A stretch of DNA of 64,000 bases from Phytohabitans houttuyneae (GCF_011764425.1 NZ_BLPF01000001.1:1541001-1605000), one strand, 5' to 3'; shown: positions 47,598 through 57,709, counted from the stretch's first letter. Notes: a model not told the origin generated them from the sequence alone. Made by a program: numbers and translations.

Positions 47598-47963
47598 CGC
47601 CAGGGTGCGTCCGGAGGAACCTGGTCACGCACTTCGCCGCCAGTTGAGCCTGTTGCTCACCGACTTGCCTGTTGGTTTGACCCGGCATTCGGACCCCCTC
47701 CCTCGTCTATTGCGGCCACATCCTTGCCGCGGCTGCCGCTTGATCACAATGGAGTTGACGTATGGCCGTCCCAAGGCGTGGGGCCGGCTCCTCTTCTCAC
47801 GGCCGGTTCTCCCGCGATCGCACCCTAACTCTGCGGCCCGCGTCTGCCCATAGTCTCGCCTCCGATTACCGGTGAGCAGACTCGATCCCGAGCCGTCCGT
47901 GGAAGTCATGGACCCGTCGCGACGTGGTTGCTCGACTGGGCCACAGCCGGGGACTTAAGGGCA
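47598..47963. other. Intergenic between IS remnants
   Basis: No gene supported on either strand. Confidence 0.5.
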
Positions 47964-48179
47964 TCACATCAAGATCGCAGAGATGACTGCACCGACAGCA
48001 GTCAGCGTGGTGCCGCAAGCCGTTGCTACAGCGACGATCGCGGCGCACATAACGGTCACAACTAGAACCGTTCGATGCGGCTGAGGGGAGGGTGTTGCGA
48101 GCGGACACGCGAAAATGACTCTGTGGACGATCTTGTGACCATGGCCTAGCCCTGGCTCTTCATTGAGAGCCGCCCACAT
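47964..48179 (-). CDS. Possible small membrane protein
   Basis: A 71-residue frame with a C-terminal hydrophobic helix (VLVVTVMCAAIVAVATACGT) and short ends. The start (MWAALNEEPGLGHGHK) is uncertain and no ribosome-binding site is clear. It may be a real orphan peptide or chance. Confidence 0.3.
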   Translation of the reverse strand: MWAALNEEPGLGHGHKIVHRVIFACPLATPSPQPHRTVLVVTVMCAAIVAVATACGTTLTAVGAVISAILM

Positions 48180-48266
48180 GGTGGATCAAGACAAGAGAGG
48201 TGCCTTCTGAGCTGGCAAGATAGGACTTGCTGAGGGTCTTATCCATCCCGGACGGAAGGCATCTGC

Positions 48267-48692
48267 GTGGTGAAGGCTACCGGAACACGTCCGAAGATCA
48301 TTGTGAATGCCGACGGGCGTGGCGTGGTTGGCCATGCCGGCGCCCGGCTGCTGGCTGACGTCGCCGAGGTGACCGTGTTGACCGAGGCGTGCAGCGACGC
48401 GCTGGCTGGGTTGCGGCAACGGCGCGGTGTGCACGACCCGGGCCGGGTCGCGGTCGACCTGGCGGTGATGCTCGCCGACGGCGGTGAGGCCATCTCGGAT
48501 CTGGCCGTGCTGCGCGACCAGGCCGCGCTGGTCGGTCCAGTCGTGTCGGACCCCACCGCCTGGCGCCTTCTATCCGATGTGGACAACGGGATGCTCGATC
48601 GGCTGCGCGACGCTCGGGCCCAGGCTCGGGAACTGGCGTGGGCACAGGTGATGGAGACTCGCGGCGGCCTGCCGCCGCGGCCTCAAACTTGA
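48267..48692 (+). pseudogene. IS1380-family transposase, 3'-truncated
   Basis: The first 140 residues of an IS1380 transposase are intact: IIVNADGRGVVGHAGARLLA, VTVLTEACSDALAGLRQRRG, PGRVAVDLAVMLADGGEAIS and DPTAWRLLSDVD. It stops after METRGGLP, before the D and E of the catalytic domain, where normal members run past 450 residues. An insertion sequence cut by a later event. Confidence 0.82.
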
Positions 48693-49027
48693 CAGCCTAC
48701 GTTCGAAGCCGACCTGGCTACTACTCCCGGTCGAAGTGGGCGCCGGGCCTGGGGTAGTGAGCAGCTCGACCACCGCCGCAAAGCGCCAAGAACCGGTGAG
48801 GCGGCGATGGCCGTGATGCCGGTAGCAACGGCGGTCACGCCGTACACGAGGAAAACGGCCACTCCCCGGATTCGTTGCGCCAAATAGTGAGCGCTGCTAC
48901 CGCCGCGACTGTCACTCCTGCCGCTGCCGATGCCGCCACCAGCGCGGCCCGCTGCAGCGACCCGCGCTCTCCGACATCAGGAGCTAGTCAAGCCCTGGCT
49001 CCGTCACGCCCGGGTGCATGGGCGCCG
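48693..49027. other. Gap between IS1380 remnant and helicase
   Basis: A minus-strand frame (48683-48883) begins with a hydrophobic helix (VAVFLVYGVTAVATGITAIA) but quickly loses coding character; at most a relic of a small membrane protein. Confidence 0.4.
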
Positions 49028-51540
49028 TCAAGGGCTGAGCGGTTCTCGGTAGCCGAGTTGTGTGAACGCTTCGATAAACCCGGTCGTGTTGAGTTTGAAC
49101 TCGGTGAGCTGCTTCTCGACTTCTGCCGGAGTGCGGTAGCGGTCGCCGTCCGCAACTGCTCGCATGAACTGGTAGACCGCTGCCTTCAGGCCCTTGAGCT
49201 TTTGGACGTTGATGACCCGGGCGCTCGGGGGTGGTGTGCCTTCGCGACTGATGATGTGACTTTGGTGGACGATGATCGGTACGACGGTCGCGTCCGTGCC
49301 GTACTCGGTTCGGCACCAGTTCGTCGAACCAGCGAGTTGGTTGATGTCGTGCTTGCCGATCGCCGCGGTCTTGGATCCGGTCTTCGCCTCGATCACCCAG
49401 TAGGTGTGGCTCCCGACGCTCCATAGGACGTCGCTGCCGATCTTGAAGTCCCGTTCAGGCATTTGCGCGGTGAATCCGAGATGGCGGCCGAGGTCGGCCA
49501 GACTGGCCTCGGCCTCAGGTGTGCGTGTGGCATCCCAATCGATATCTGCCAGCACGACTGCCAGACCGAGGGTCAGCTCCTGTCCGGTCGAATATCGAGC
49601 GGTGAGATAGTCGACCGCTTGCTGTGCCTGGTACGACGGTGGGGTTATGCGGTTGTACTCAACGCCGGCGCGCGGCTTCAGCACGGCGTTGTTAAGTCGT
49701 CCAGCGTCCGTGAGTGCCTGCTGGGCGGCGAGTGGGTCGACTGCGTGTAGATAGGTCGCGTATGTTTCTCCGAGCCAACCGGCGAGCGCCGCGTCTCGGT
49801 CGTTACGCGCGGCCTCCACGGCGGTCTGCGCTTGGCCAGCTGCTTCGCGGGGTCGGCCGGCGACCGCGTGGTTGTAGGCGCTTCGCAGGTGGGCGGCGGT
49901 CTCAGAGACGGACGCAGGGCTATAGGTGACGCCGGTAAGCTTCTGGCGAGTCAGCTTGCGGAAGCCGACGTCGTTGCCGATGACCTGGGCGATGACGGGC
50001 CGTAGCTCTTCAGCGGTCTTGCCCTCTAGGCGGCTGGCGACCACGCGAGACACGTCGAGCTGAGCGTGGGTGGCGCCGGACAGACGATCGGAATAGGCCG
50101 GGTGGGAAAGCAGCTGGATCAGTTGCTCGCCAAGCAGCAGGACGACACAGCGATCGTCGCGGCTCCGGACGCCGCGGCCCATGCCCTGCTCCAATCGCTG
50201 GAGCTGGCGTGTGACCATTGCATCACTGTCTCGTAGGGCGACCGCCTCGCGCCGCTCAAGGCCGTTGTACGCGAACGGCAGGCTGTCGATGACCAGTAGC
50301 CTGCATGCCTCGTCAGGCAGGTCGATCCCGTCGTAGCGGTTGATGATCACGACGAGGCCGACTCGGCCGCGGGTCAACCTAGCAACCGCAGCGGTGATGT
50401 CGTCAGCTTTGCTGACCGTAAGGTTCGCCTCGGGAGCCCACACCTCAGCCTGCCGCTTGCTGGGCACTAGGACGACGACGTTGTGCTCATCGGCGATCGA
50501 CCGGACCAAGGCGCGCACCTGGTCGTGGGTGATCTGCGGATTGAGATCTTGGGGGCGAGGATGAGCCGATCGCCGAGGTCAGCGGCGCTAGGCGGCACGA
50601 TCGAACTCGCCACACTTGTCGGGTCAGCGTCGAAGTGGGTAACCAGGACACTGTCGTCGGCGAGTGTCGCGGTCAGGTAGACGCGGCGGCCAGCATCGGC
50701 AAAGCTCGGGATCTTTTCGATCGGCGGACAGGGCGGCATGATCTCAAATGCACCCGCCGTCACCACGACCTGGCACCAGGGCAGCAGATCGCCAACCAGC
50801 GGCCAGGACCACTCGAACGCATCTGTCTGGCGATATGGATGCAGGATCTGCAGGGCATTCTCCTGCTTGTCCTGCCAGGCCCAGAACGGAACTGCAGCGA
50901 CCGCCGTATAGTCGCCATCTTCGATATCGAGCACAGCCTTAAGGTTCTGGGTACGCAGGTCCTCCTCGAACAGGTCAAGAAGCTTGCCGTACGCCTCATG
51001 ATCATTGGGGATGACCAGGCGGGTCTTCTCTTCCGTCATGGCCAACGCCGCATGGGCGTCGTCAACGACCACCGATCCGACCGGGACCGGTCGATGGCGG
51101 CTGCCAGAGACTGTGAGCCCGAAGCGGGTCTTCCCGTTGACGAGGACGTTCATCGTGGTCACGCAGATAGCTTCGCTACGCAAGAACTTCGTCGCTTGGG
51201 GGTCGTCGACCGTTGCAATCCCGAGGTTGGCGGCTTCCTCAAGAACTCGCAGCGCTAGATCCGGGGTCGGTGCCAGATAGAGTGCCGGCCCTTTGCCTTC
51301 ATTAAGGCAGCACTGCAAGATGATCAGGCCCACGACGGTCTTGCCGCCACCGGTATTGGTCTTGATCACGACATCCCGGACGCCGCGCCGATCCGACCAC
51401 TGCTCGAGTACTGCTTGCTGTACAGCACGCAGGTAGCCGTAACCTGGCCTCTTGTTGGGTAGCGAATCGAACAAGGTAACCGGATCGATAATCGTCGAGA
51501 GTGTGTCCCCGACTGACAGGCTCTCAAAGTCAAACGCCAT
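49028..51540 (-). CDS. Superfamily 2 helicase with C-terminal nuclease, one frameshift
   Basis: An 837-residue protein if one base is missing from the G run at 50552-50556. ATG 51540 follows GGGGAG. Helicase motifs appear in order: TNTGGGKTVVGL (Walker A), VVVDDAHAA (motif II, Asp for the usual Glu), YLTATLADDS (III), and QGMGRGVRSRDDR (VI, in the second frame). The C-terminal 250 residues include IGSDVLWSVGSHTYWVIEAK, giving a D-x-E-x-K nuclease core. The fusion of an SF2 helicase to a PD-(D/E)XK domain is common in defence systems. Flanked by IS remnants; codon use fits the host. Confidence 0.8.
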
Positions 51541-51732
51541 GCCGACCACTCCCCATCACGAGATACATGGTGATCCTTCCACCGGCGGACTCTACGGGCG
51601 AGCGTTTTTCGCAACGCACCTCTTCGCTGCGCCGCCGGTACAGTGACGCCTCACGTTCCGGCATAGTTTGAGAACATCTATCTCAAGGAGTTGTCTCTTC
51701 GGTCGAGCTCATTCCGCTTACTCGGCGCACGC
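51541..51732. promoter_or_regulatory. Upstream region of the helicase-nuclease gene
   Basis: Should hold the minus-strand promoter for the helicase gene; no clear motif picked out. Confidence 0.35.
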
Positions 51733-51842
51733 GACTTCATCGAGGCCTCCCACAGGGGTACGGCACCGACACACACCGCCGGGGTGGGTGCCTCTCGGCT
51801 GGGCAGCGGCTGCTCGTCCGGGCCTGCCCCGCGCCCGCAACA
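51733..51842 (+). pseudogene. ABC-transporter ATPase scrap
   Basis: A 37-codon stretch reads LPQGYGTDTHRRGGCLSAGQ followed by RLLVRA, closely like the signature region of the second ABC exporter subunit in this window ([20 protein letters not shown]). No Walker A or B lies nearby. It is a recombination scrap of an ABC gene. Confidence 0.5.
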
Positions 51843-51847
51843 GTGAA

Positions 51848-52137
51848 CAGTCGTCGACCATCTCGGCGACCTCCAACACGATCTCTCACGCAACGGCAGC
51901 TTCCGCGACCTGTGGTCACACGACGGCAAGACGCTCGGCAGCGAAGACGACATCACCGACTGGATACGACGTCGGTTAACGGATCGACTTGGCAAGGACC
52001 GCGTCATCCTCAGCCGAGAGAACCAAGTCGAACGCATCAAGGTCAGTGGCATCGGCACGCGCATCGACCTAACCATGAATACTCCGACTCTCACAGCGCC
52101 CACAGGCACCGCCACCGTGATCATCGAAGCGAAGCTA
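51848..52137 (+). pseudogene. PD-(D/E)XK-type nuclease gene, 5' part, cut by IS630
   Basis: The frame opens after a stop near 51845 and reads LGDLQHDLSRNGSFRDLWSH, SEDDITDWIRRRLTDRLGKD, GIGTRIDLTMNTPTLTAPTG and TATVIIEAKL, where the IS630 end begins. G-T-R-I-D-L and I-I-E-A-K give the D and E-x-K of a PD-(D/E)XK core. Removing both insertion sequences joins codon CTA here to GCC ACC AAC at 54854 in the same frame. There is no start codon, so the 5' end is also lost or lies in another broken piece. Confidence 0.75.
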
Positions 52138-53406
52138 GTGCGCTGACCACAAACGTTCACCGGGTTGCTGACACGCCGGGCGTGGTCGGTCGGTTTCGGC
52201 AGGATGGTCGGCACGCTCGATAGCGATCACATCGCTGTCGAGAGGTGGGTGGATGGCTGAGCCGGTACGAGCGCGGCGGCTGACCGATGAGGAAGGCCGC
52301 CGGCTGCAACAGATTGTGCGGCGGGGCAAGCACGGGACCATCCGGGTCCGCCGCGCCATGATCATCATGGCGTCGGCGTCCGGCACGCCGACGCCGGCGA
52401 TCGCACGCCTGGTCGCCGCGCACGAGGACACCGTCCGGGACGTGATCCACGCCTTCAACGAGATCGGGCTACGCGCACTGGACCCTAACTGGGCGGGCGG
52501 CCGTCCCCGCCGAATCAGCACAGACGACGAGCAGTTCGTCGTCGCGACGGCCACCGGGCGGCCCACCAAGGTGGGCCGCCCGTTCACCCGCTGGAGCATC
52601 CGCAAGCTCGCCGACTACCTGGCCAACAACCCCGTCCGCCGGGTCATCGTCGGCCGGGAACGGCTGCGGCAACTGCTGCGCGACAACAGCGTCACGTTCC
52701 AACGCACCCGCACCTGGAAAGAATCATCAGATCCGAACAAGGAAGCCAAGCTGGACCGGATCGAGCAGGTCACTTCGCAGTTCCCGGACCGGTGTTTCGC
52801 CTTCGACCAGTTCGGGCCGTTGTCGATCCGCCCGCACCACGGCTCGTCGTGGTCGCCGAAGACCCGTCCGGACCGGCTGCCAGCCACCTACACCCGCACG
52901 CACGGGATCCGCTACTTCCATGGCTGCTACAGCCTCGGCGACGACCAACTCTGGGGCGTGATGCGCCGCCGTAAAGGCGGCGACCACACCCTGGCCGCGC
53001 TCAAAACGATCCGGGCCGCCCGCCCAGACGGCGCACCCATCTACGTGATCCTGGACAACTTGTCCGCCAACAAGACCCCGGCGATCCGGGCCTGGTGCGC
53101 GCGGAACAAGGTCGAATTGGTCCTGACCCCGACCAGCGCCTCGTGGGCCAACCCGATCGAGGCCCAGTTCGGACCACTACGCGCCTTCACCATGGCCAAC
53201 TCCAACTACCCCAACCACACCGTCCTAGCCCGCGCCCTGCACGCCTACCTACGCTGGCGCAACGCCAACGCCCGCCATCCCGACGTCCTCACCGCACAAC
53301 GCCGCGAACGCGCCCGCATCCGCAGCGAACGCCAACAACGCTGGGGCCGACCCCGCACCAAGGCCGCCTGACGACCAAACCCGGTGAACGTTTCTGGTCA
53401 CCGCAC
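52138..53406 (+). mobile_element. IS630-type insertion sequence, 1269 bp
   Basis: Terminal inverted repeats GTGCGCTGACCACAAACGTT (left) and GTGCGGTGACCAGAAACGTT (right, complement) agree at 27 of 29 positions when extended, and both ends are flanked by TA, the target duplication of IS630/mariner elements. It contains one intact transposase gene and is inserted in a nuclease gene. Confidence 0.88.
52253..53371 (+). CDS. IS630-family transposase
   Basis: A full 372-residue DDE transposase. N-terminal helix-turn-helix region (RRAMIIMASASGTPTPAIAR; HEDTVRDVIHAFNEIGL), then the catalytic residues: Asp in RCFAFDQFGPLSI, Asp in IYVILDNLSANKTPA and Glu in SWANPIEAQFGPLRAF, the D-D-(34)-E arrangement of IS630. 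A 70-bp scrap of a related copy is at 41193. The gene looks active. Confidence 0.92.
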   Translation: MAEPVRARRLTDEEGRRLQQIVRRGKHGTIRVRRAMIIMASASGTPTPAIARLVAAHEDTVRDVIHAFNEIGLRALDPNWAGGRPRRISTDDEQFVVATATGRPTKVGRPFTRWSIRKLADYLANNPVRRVIVGRERLRQLLRDNSVTFQRTRTWKESSDPNKEAKLDRIEQVTSQFPDRCFAFDQFGPLSIRPHHGSSWSPKTRPDRLPATYTRTHGIRYFHGCYSLGDDQLWGVMRRRKGGDHTLAALKTIRAARPDGAPIYVILDNLSANKTPAIRAWCARNKVELVLTPTSASWANPIEAQFGPLRAFTMANSNYPNHTVLARALHAYLRWRNANARHPDVLTAQRRERARIRSERQQRWGRPRTKAA

Positions 53407-53409
53407 TAG

Positions 53410-54850
53410 TAGTGCTTTGTCACTTTCGGGTGGTTGATGGTGACTTCGAGTGCTCGGGCTGTTGTCGTTGAGGCGTGAACGTTGTCGAGGTGGAGCGTCT
53501 GCGTGAGGATCTGGCTGGTTTCGTTGCTGAGGTGTTCGCGTCGCTGACGCGTAGTGGTTGGCGGCAACGAGCGGCCTGGTATCTGCAAGGGCTGATGCTT
53601 GATGGGCGGCGTAAGTCGATCCAGCCGATGGCGAGCCGGCTCGGTGGGGTGCATGAGCAGGCGTTGAACCATTTCGTGACCAACAGCCCGTGGGACGTGG
53701 CACCGGTACGGGCCCGGATCGCCGAGTTGGTCGAGCAGGCCGTGGGTCCGGTGGCGTGGGCGGTTGATGACACCGGGCTACTCAAGTACGGAACCGCGTC
53801 GCCGTGCGTGGCCCGCCAGTACACCGGTACCGCGGGCAAGGTGACCAACTGCCAGGTCGCGGTGTCGGTCAGCATGGTCACAGACACCGCGTCGTGCCCG
53901 GTCGACTGGCGGTTGTTCGTGCCCGAGTCCTGGGATCCGACCTCGCCGAACGCGGCCGAAGATGTGCACGACCGGCGTCGTAAGGCCGGTATCGGCCACG
54001 ACATCGGGCACCGCGAGAAGTGGCGTCTGGCGTTGGACATGATCGACGAGCTGATCGGGTGGGGACACCAGAGCCCGCTGATCGTCGCGGACTGCGGTTA
54101 CGGTGACAACGCACAGTTCCGGCACGAACTGGCGCAGCGCGGACTGTCCTATGTGGTGCAGGTCAGCGGTGATCTCAACGCCTACCCGGTCGAGGCCATC
54201 CGCACCACGATCCCGCGAAGCTGGACCGGGCGTCCGCCGCAACCACGCTACCGAGATCCGGTATCCACGCTGGCCAAGCTGGTCACCGCCGCCGGTGCCG
54301 GCGCGGCCCGCCGAGTGACCTGGCGGCAAGGATCACGCCACCGGGCCGGCCGGCCGCAGATGATGTCATCCCGGTTCGTGTTCCTGCGTGTGCGACCCGC
54401 CGGCCGTGTCCTGCGGGACGCGCACCGCGGCCACGACCTGCCCGAAGCCTGGCTGATTGCCCAATGGCCACCCGGCGCCGCGGAGCCCATCAAGTACTGG
54501 CTGTCCAACCTGCCCAAACACATCAGCAAACGCACCCTGGTCCGATGGGCCAAACTACGCTGGCGGATCGAGCATGACTACCGCGAAGCCAAGACCGGTC
54601 TCGGCCTGGACCACTACGAAGGCCGCACCTGGCAAGGCTGGCACCACCACGTCACCCTCGTCTCCGCCGCGCACGCCTTCCTCACCCTGCAACGCCTGAA
54701 CCCAAAAACCCAAGCGCCGGAATGACCCTCTACGCCGTACTCCGACGCCTCCAACACCTACTCGCCTACCTCATCGGCACCTGCCCCACCTGCAGGACCC
54801 GCTTCCCCCACAAAAACGGCACGACCGCCGAAGACCATGACAAAGCACTA
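53410..54850 (+). mobile_element. IS701-type insertion sequence, 1441 bp
   Basis: Ends TAGTGCTTTGTCA and its complement form 13-bp inverted repeats, flanked by the 4-bp direct repeat CTAG at 53406-53409 and 54851-54854, which fits the YTAR target duplications of IS701. It landed exactly at the right edge of the IS630 copy, overlapping its flanking TA, so it arrived second. Confidence 0.88.
53475..54725 (+). CDS. IS701-family transposase
   Basis: A full 416-residue DDE transposase from GTG 53475. The catalytic Asp residues lie in VAWAVDDTGLLKYG and LIVADCGYGDNAQF, and the Glu in RIEHDYREAKTGLGLDHYEG with the Y-R-E-x-K-x-x-L-G-L-D-H-Y-E-G-R signature of IS701. It is unbroken and probably functional. 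A short trailing frame overlaps its stop and runs out of the element. Confidence 0.93.
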   Translation: MNVVEVERLREDLAGFVAEVFASLTRSGWRQRAAWYLQGLMLDGRRKSIQPMASRLGGVHEQALNHFVTNSPWDVAPVRARIAELVEQAVGPVAWAVDDTGLLKYGTASPCVARQYTGTAGKVTNCQVAVSVSMVTDTASCPVDWRLFVPESWDPTSPNAAEDVHDRRRKAGIGHDIGHREKWRLALDMIDELIGWGHQSPLIVADCGYGDNAQFRHELAQRGLSYVVQVSGDLNAYPVEAIRTTIPRSWTGRPPQPRYRDPVSTLAKLVTAAGAGAARRVTWRQGSRHRAGRPQMMSSRFVFLRVRPAGRVLRDAHRGHDLPEAWLIAQWPPGAAEPIKYWLSNLPKHISKRTLVRWAKLRWRIEHDYREAKTGLGLDHYEGRTWQGWHHHVTLVSAAHAFLTLQRLNPKTQAPE

Positions 54851-55108
54851 CTAGCCACCAACAGAGACCTGCTCACGTCCCTGCACGATCAGCTCGTACA
54901 GCGCTACCTCGTCGCGACCGGGCAACGGCATGGGATCTACCTGGTGTACTGGGTCTCCCCCGACCAACGCCCATCCGGCTCCCCCAAGACCCACGGCGAC
55001 AAAGACGAGCTCCTCAAACACCTGCGAAGCCTGTCCGCGGAAGTAGCCCCGCAGTACGACATACACCCATACGTGCTTGACGTCAGCTGGCCATCTCTTG
55101 ACCAGTGA
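54851..55108 (+). pseudogene. PD-(D/E)XK-type nuclease gene, 3' part
   Basis: After the IS701 end the frame continues the broken nuclease gene: LATNRDLLTSLHDQLVQRYL, VATGQRHGIYLVYWVSPDQR, and a helical end LLKHLRSLSAEVAPQYDIHP to TAA/TGA at 55106-55108. The Q-x-x-x-x-Y-L helix followed by a hydrophobic strand is the usual motif after the E-x-K strand in this nuclease fold, which supports joining it with 51848-52137. Confidence 0.75.
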
Positions 55109-55718
55109 CGAGATGGCCCGGTCGCCAACAATCAGCATCACATCGTGACTACTCGAACGAGCGGATTGCGACACAAAGAGTAAACGTGATCTTACGAGCA
55201 ACGGACGCACGGTTCGCGGCTAGATGTGCACACGACCCAAGCTTGACGGGCGATCGCGTTGATTGGCCGTGCACTGGAGCCAGCGTAGGCCAACGCGCCT
55301 GCGTGGGACCGGAAACGGATCATCGCAACGACTGCCTCCGTCCGCTACGACGAGCACCGGCTCAACTATGCTGCAGACGTGGTTGCCGGGCCTCAGGACG
55401 CTCAAGATCGAGTCATTGTCAGCTCGCGCCGTTTCGTACCTCTCGCCTACGTCACGCCCGGCGACGGTTCAGATACTTCGTTAGTTCCGGAGCTTGCACC
55501 GTCGGGCTTGCGCGGTGACAGTTCGACGGTAGGTGCACCGTACGCCAGCCTTCTTTCGAAGTACTCCAGTAGTTGGCCGGCGCACCGCCCAGCCTGCTCC
55601 GTCGACTCGGAATCCAGTCCGAGCATTTCAGGCGTCTCCTACGCCGTTCGGCTCCCGCCCCAAACTACCCTCGCTCGCAAATCGGCGAACCTATAAACAA
55701 ACCTGGAGTTGTTCCGAC
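55109..55718. other. Long intergenic region, no gene supported
   Basis: No convincing gene. It holds weak dispersed-motif copies (CGAACGAGCGGATTGCGACA at about 55155; GGTTCGCGGCTAGATG at about 55211). Confidence 0.5.
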
Positions 55719-56503
55719 GTGTCCGACCTTTTCGAAACCGTGGAAAATGGACGGCCGACGACTGGTCTGCCGCCGCAAGCCTTGCGACTTTCTTCATTGC
55801 ACTTGCCGCATTGCTGCTCAGCATCATTCCAATCCGTCAGGCGAGACGCGTTCGCGAAGAACAAGCGCAGCCGTCCGTGATGGCTTGCTTCGAGCCTAGC
55901 GAGGTAAGCAACCACCTGATCGATTTGGTGGTAAAGAACTTCGGTACGACTGGCGCGCGGGACGTCATGCCCACGTCAAATCCGAAGCTCAAGCACAGCA
56001 TCGGAACCGGTAAAGAGACGGAAGACGTATGGATGTTCGATCGGCTGCCGCTGCTCGCACCGGGACAGGAATGGAGGACGTTCTTCGACTCAGGGCTCTC
56101 GCGTAAGGAAACAGATCTTCCGGCCCGTTACGAGCTAGCACTGAACTTCAATGACATGCGCGGCCGGAAGGTCGACCCCGTCGAGTCCGTTCTCGATCTG
56201 TCGATGTATACGGGCCGGATGTGGACTGAGATCTACACGATCCATCACGCCGCGAAGGCACTCCGCGAGATCGAAAAGTCAGTCAAGCAGTGGGGCGAGA
56301 GAACCGGCAGCGGGCTCAAGGTCGTCGTCCGGGACGGCGATGCAATAGACGAACGGCGGCGGCAAGAGTTAGCCAACCACCGTGCGCGACTCGACGCACT
56401 GCGGCAGCAAGGGCTCGCCGGACAATCCAATGGCGAGAACGGCAAGAGGTCGGACGACTCGGAGTCGGCCGTCGATACCGGCCCCGGTACCGCTTCGGAT
56501 TGA
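55719..56503 (+). CDS. N-anchored membrane protein, unknown function, one frameshift
   Basis: Read from GTG 55719 (MSDLFETVE) with one base missing from the A run at 55744-55747, the protein has 261 residues. One membrane helix (AAASLATFFIALAALLLSII) is followed by RQARRVREEQAQPSVMACFE, a beta-rich domain (LIDLVVKNFGTTGARDVMPT) and a long charged helix (LREIEKSVKQWGERTG). It has the same plan and the same N-F-G-x-x-x-A-R-D-V strand as the protein at 18249-18953. Function unknown. Without the shift correction only a weak TTG start at 55709 is available. Confidence 0.7.
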
Positions 56504-56851
56504 GCGCCGCCGGCAGGACAGCTGGCACGTCGTTGGGCAGTACAGCCCCGCAGTTCACCGCCATCGGCCTGCGCCTGCAACAGATCGGTTGATTGGTGTC
56601 TACCAGCGTAGCGTGAACCGACGGCGTCGACCCCGATAGACGCCTAACGGCCTCCCGCCGCCGCACGGCTTCATGCCTAGTCTGCTTAACGCCTGCTTGA
56701 TACAGATAGCACTATTGGCATCAGCTTGACGCCCCAGTTAGCACTTACGGGCGCCCTGCCCAGCCGAGCAGCGTCGAGGTTGGGGCATGAACCCCCGGGC
56801 GCCCCAAGAAGCGATTATCAACGCCTATGGAACGCTTTGCCTACTGGCGCG
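56504..56851. other. Convergent intergenic region
   Basis: Nothing recognised between two convergent genes; no hairpin as strong as the one at 2358. Confidence 0.5.
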
Positions 56852-57709
56852 CTAACTCGCCTCGGCGCCAAAGTAGATGGATCTATCCGAAAATTTTGTA
56901 ACCACCTCTCCCTGCTGAAGGCGCATTATTCGACGATCAAAGCGCTCTGGCGACTGGACGGGTCTACCCCCAAAGTAGTCGGCGTCGTCGGTTCGCCAGA
57001 CGAATGCCTCCGCTTGGCCATATTGGTAGATCCGAATAACTTGCGGTGTACCGCCAACTGTTCGAGCTTCTTCGTCCTGTGCCATCTCCACAATGACTTC
57101 TAGCGGTTCCCATTGCAAGAATGCGTCATGTGCCACTTGGGACGATTCAGGGTCGCCTCTCATCGGTCGAGGGAGTTCCCGAACCTTCATCAACTGATGT
57201 ATGCGACGGCGAGCGTCAGACGCGGCGTCACCCATAAGATGCAGCGGATAGGCAGCTTCGCGCCGAAGGCTGGGGATGTTGTGCATCCGGAGAACGCCCT
57301 CCGGGTCGTACGAAAAGGAGTATCCCTCGAATCTAAGATCGCGCCACGACCATCCGAAAACCGCGACATCCAATTTCGGCGTGTCCGCCTTTTTCTGTCC
57401 GAACGGCAGATCGGAAACGTGATTCCGTAGATCAGCGTAGGCATCGCGAAGTTTCTTGGCGAAGTAGCGCAGTCCCGTCCGGCCAGTCAGGTTGCCGTCT
57501 AAGAGATTGCAAGTATTGATCGCCTGGAGAAGGAAAGTATATGCTTCGGCTGCGTCGCCCGACATGGCCATAACAGTGCCGGGTCGTGGGAGTGCCATAA
57601 CCTTCGGGCAAGCGTCCCACGACTCCCCACCGCTGATGCGCGAGTCGGAGGCGACTACGAGCTCGTAGAGAGAATCGTTCTTGCGCAACCATGCAACAAC
57701 AAGCGTCAT
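56852..57709 (-). CDS. Ntn-hydrolase-like hypothetical protein
   Basis: A 285-residue protein from ATG 57709, with GAGAGGA in position; the frame is open to 57772. It starts MTLVVAWLRKNDSLYELVVA, followed by SDSRISGGESWDACPKVMAL and MAMSGDAAEAYTFLLQAI. Thr at position 2, a D-S-R turn, K in the next strand and the S-G-D turn recall the core of proteasome-like Ntn hydrolases, where Thr2 would be the nucleophile after Met removal. The C-terminal part (FVWRTDDADYFGGRPV) is not typical. The match is suggestive, not proven. Confidence 0.6.
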   Translation of the reverse strand: MTLVVAWLRKNDSLYELVVASDSRISGGESWDACPKVMALPRPGTVMAMSGDAAEAYTFLLQAINTCNLLDGNLTGRTGLRYFAKKLRDAYADLRNHVSDLPFGQKKADTPKLDVAVFGWSWRDLRFEGYSFSYDPEGVLRMHNIPSLRREAAYPLHLMGDAASDARRRIHQLMKVRELPRPMRGDPESSQVAHDAFLQWEPLEVIVEMAQDEEARTVGGTPQVIRIYQYGQAEAFVWRTDDADYFGGRPVQSPERFDRRIMRLQQGEVVTKFSDRSIYFGAEAS

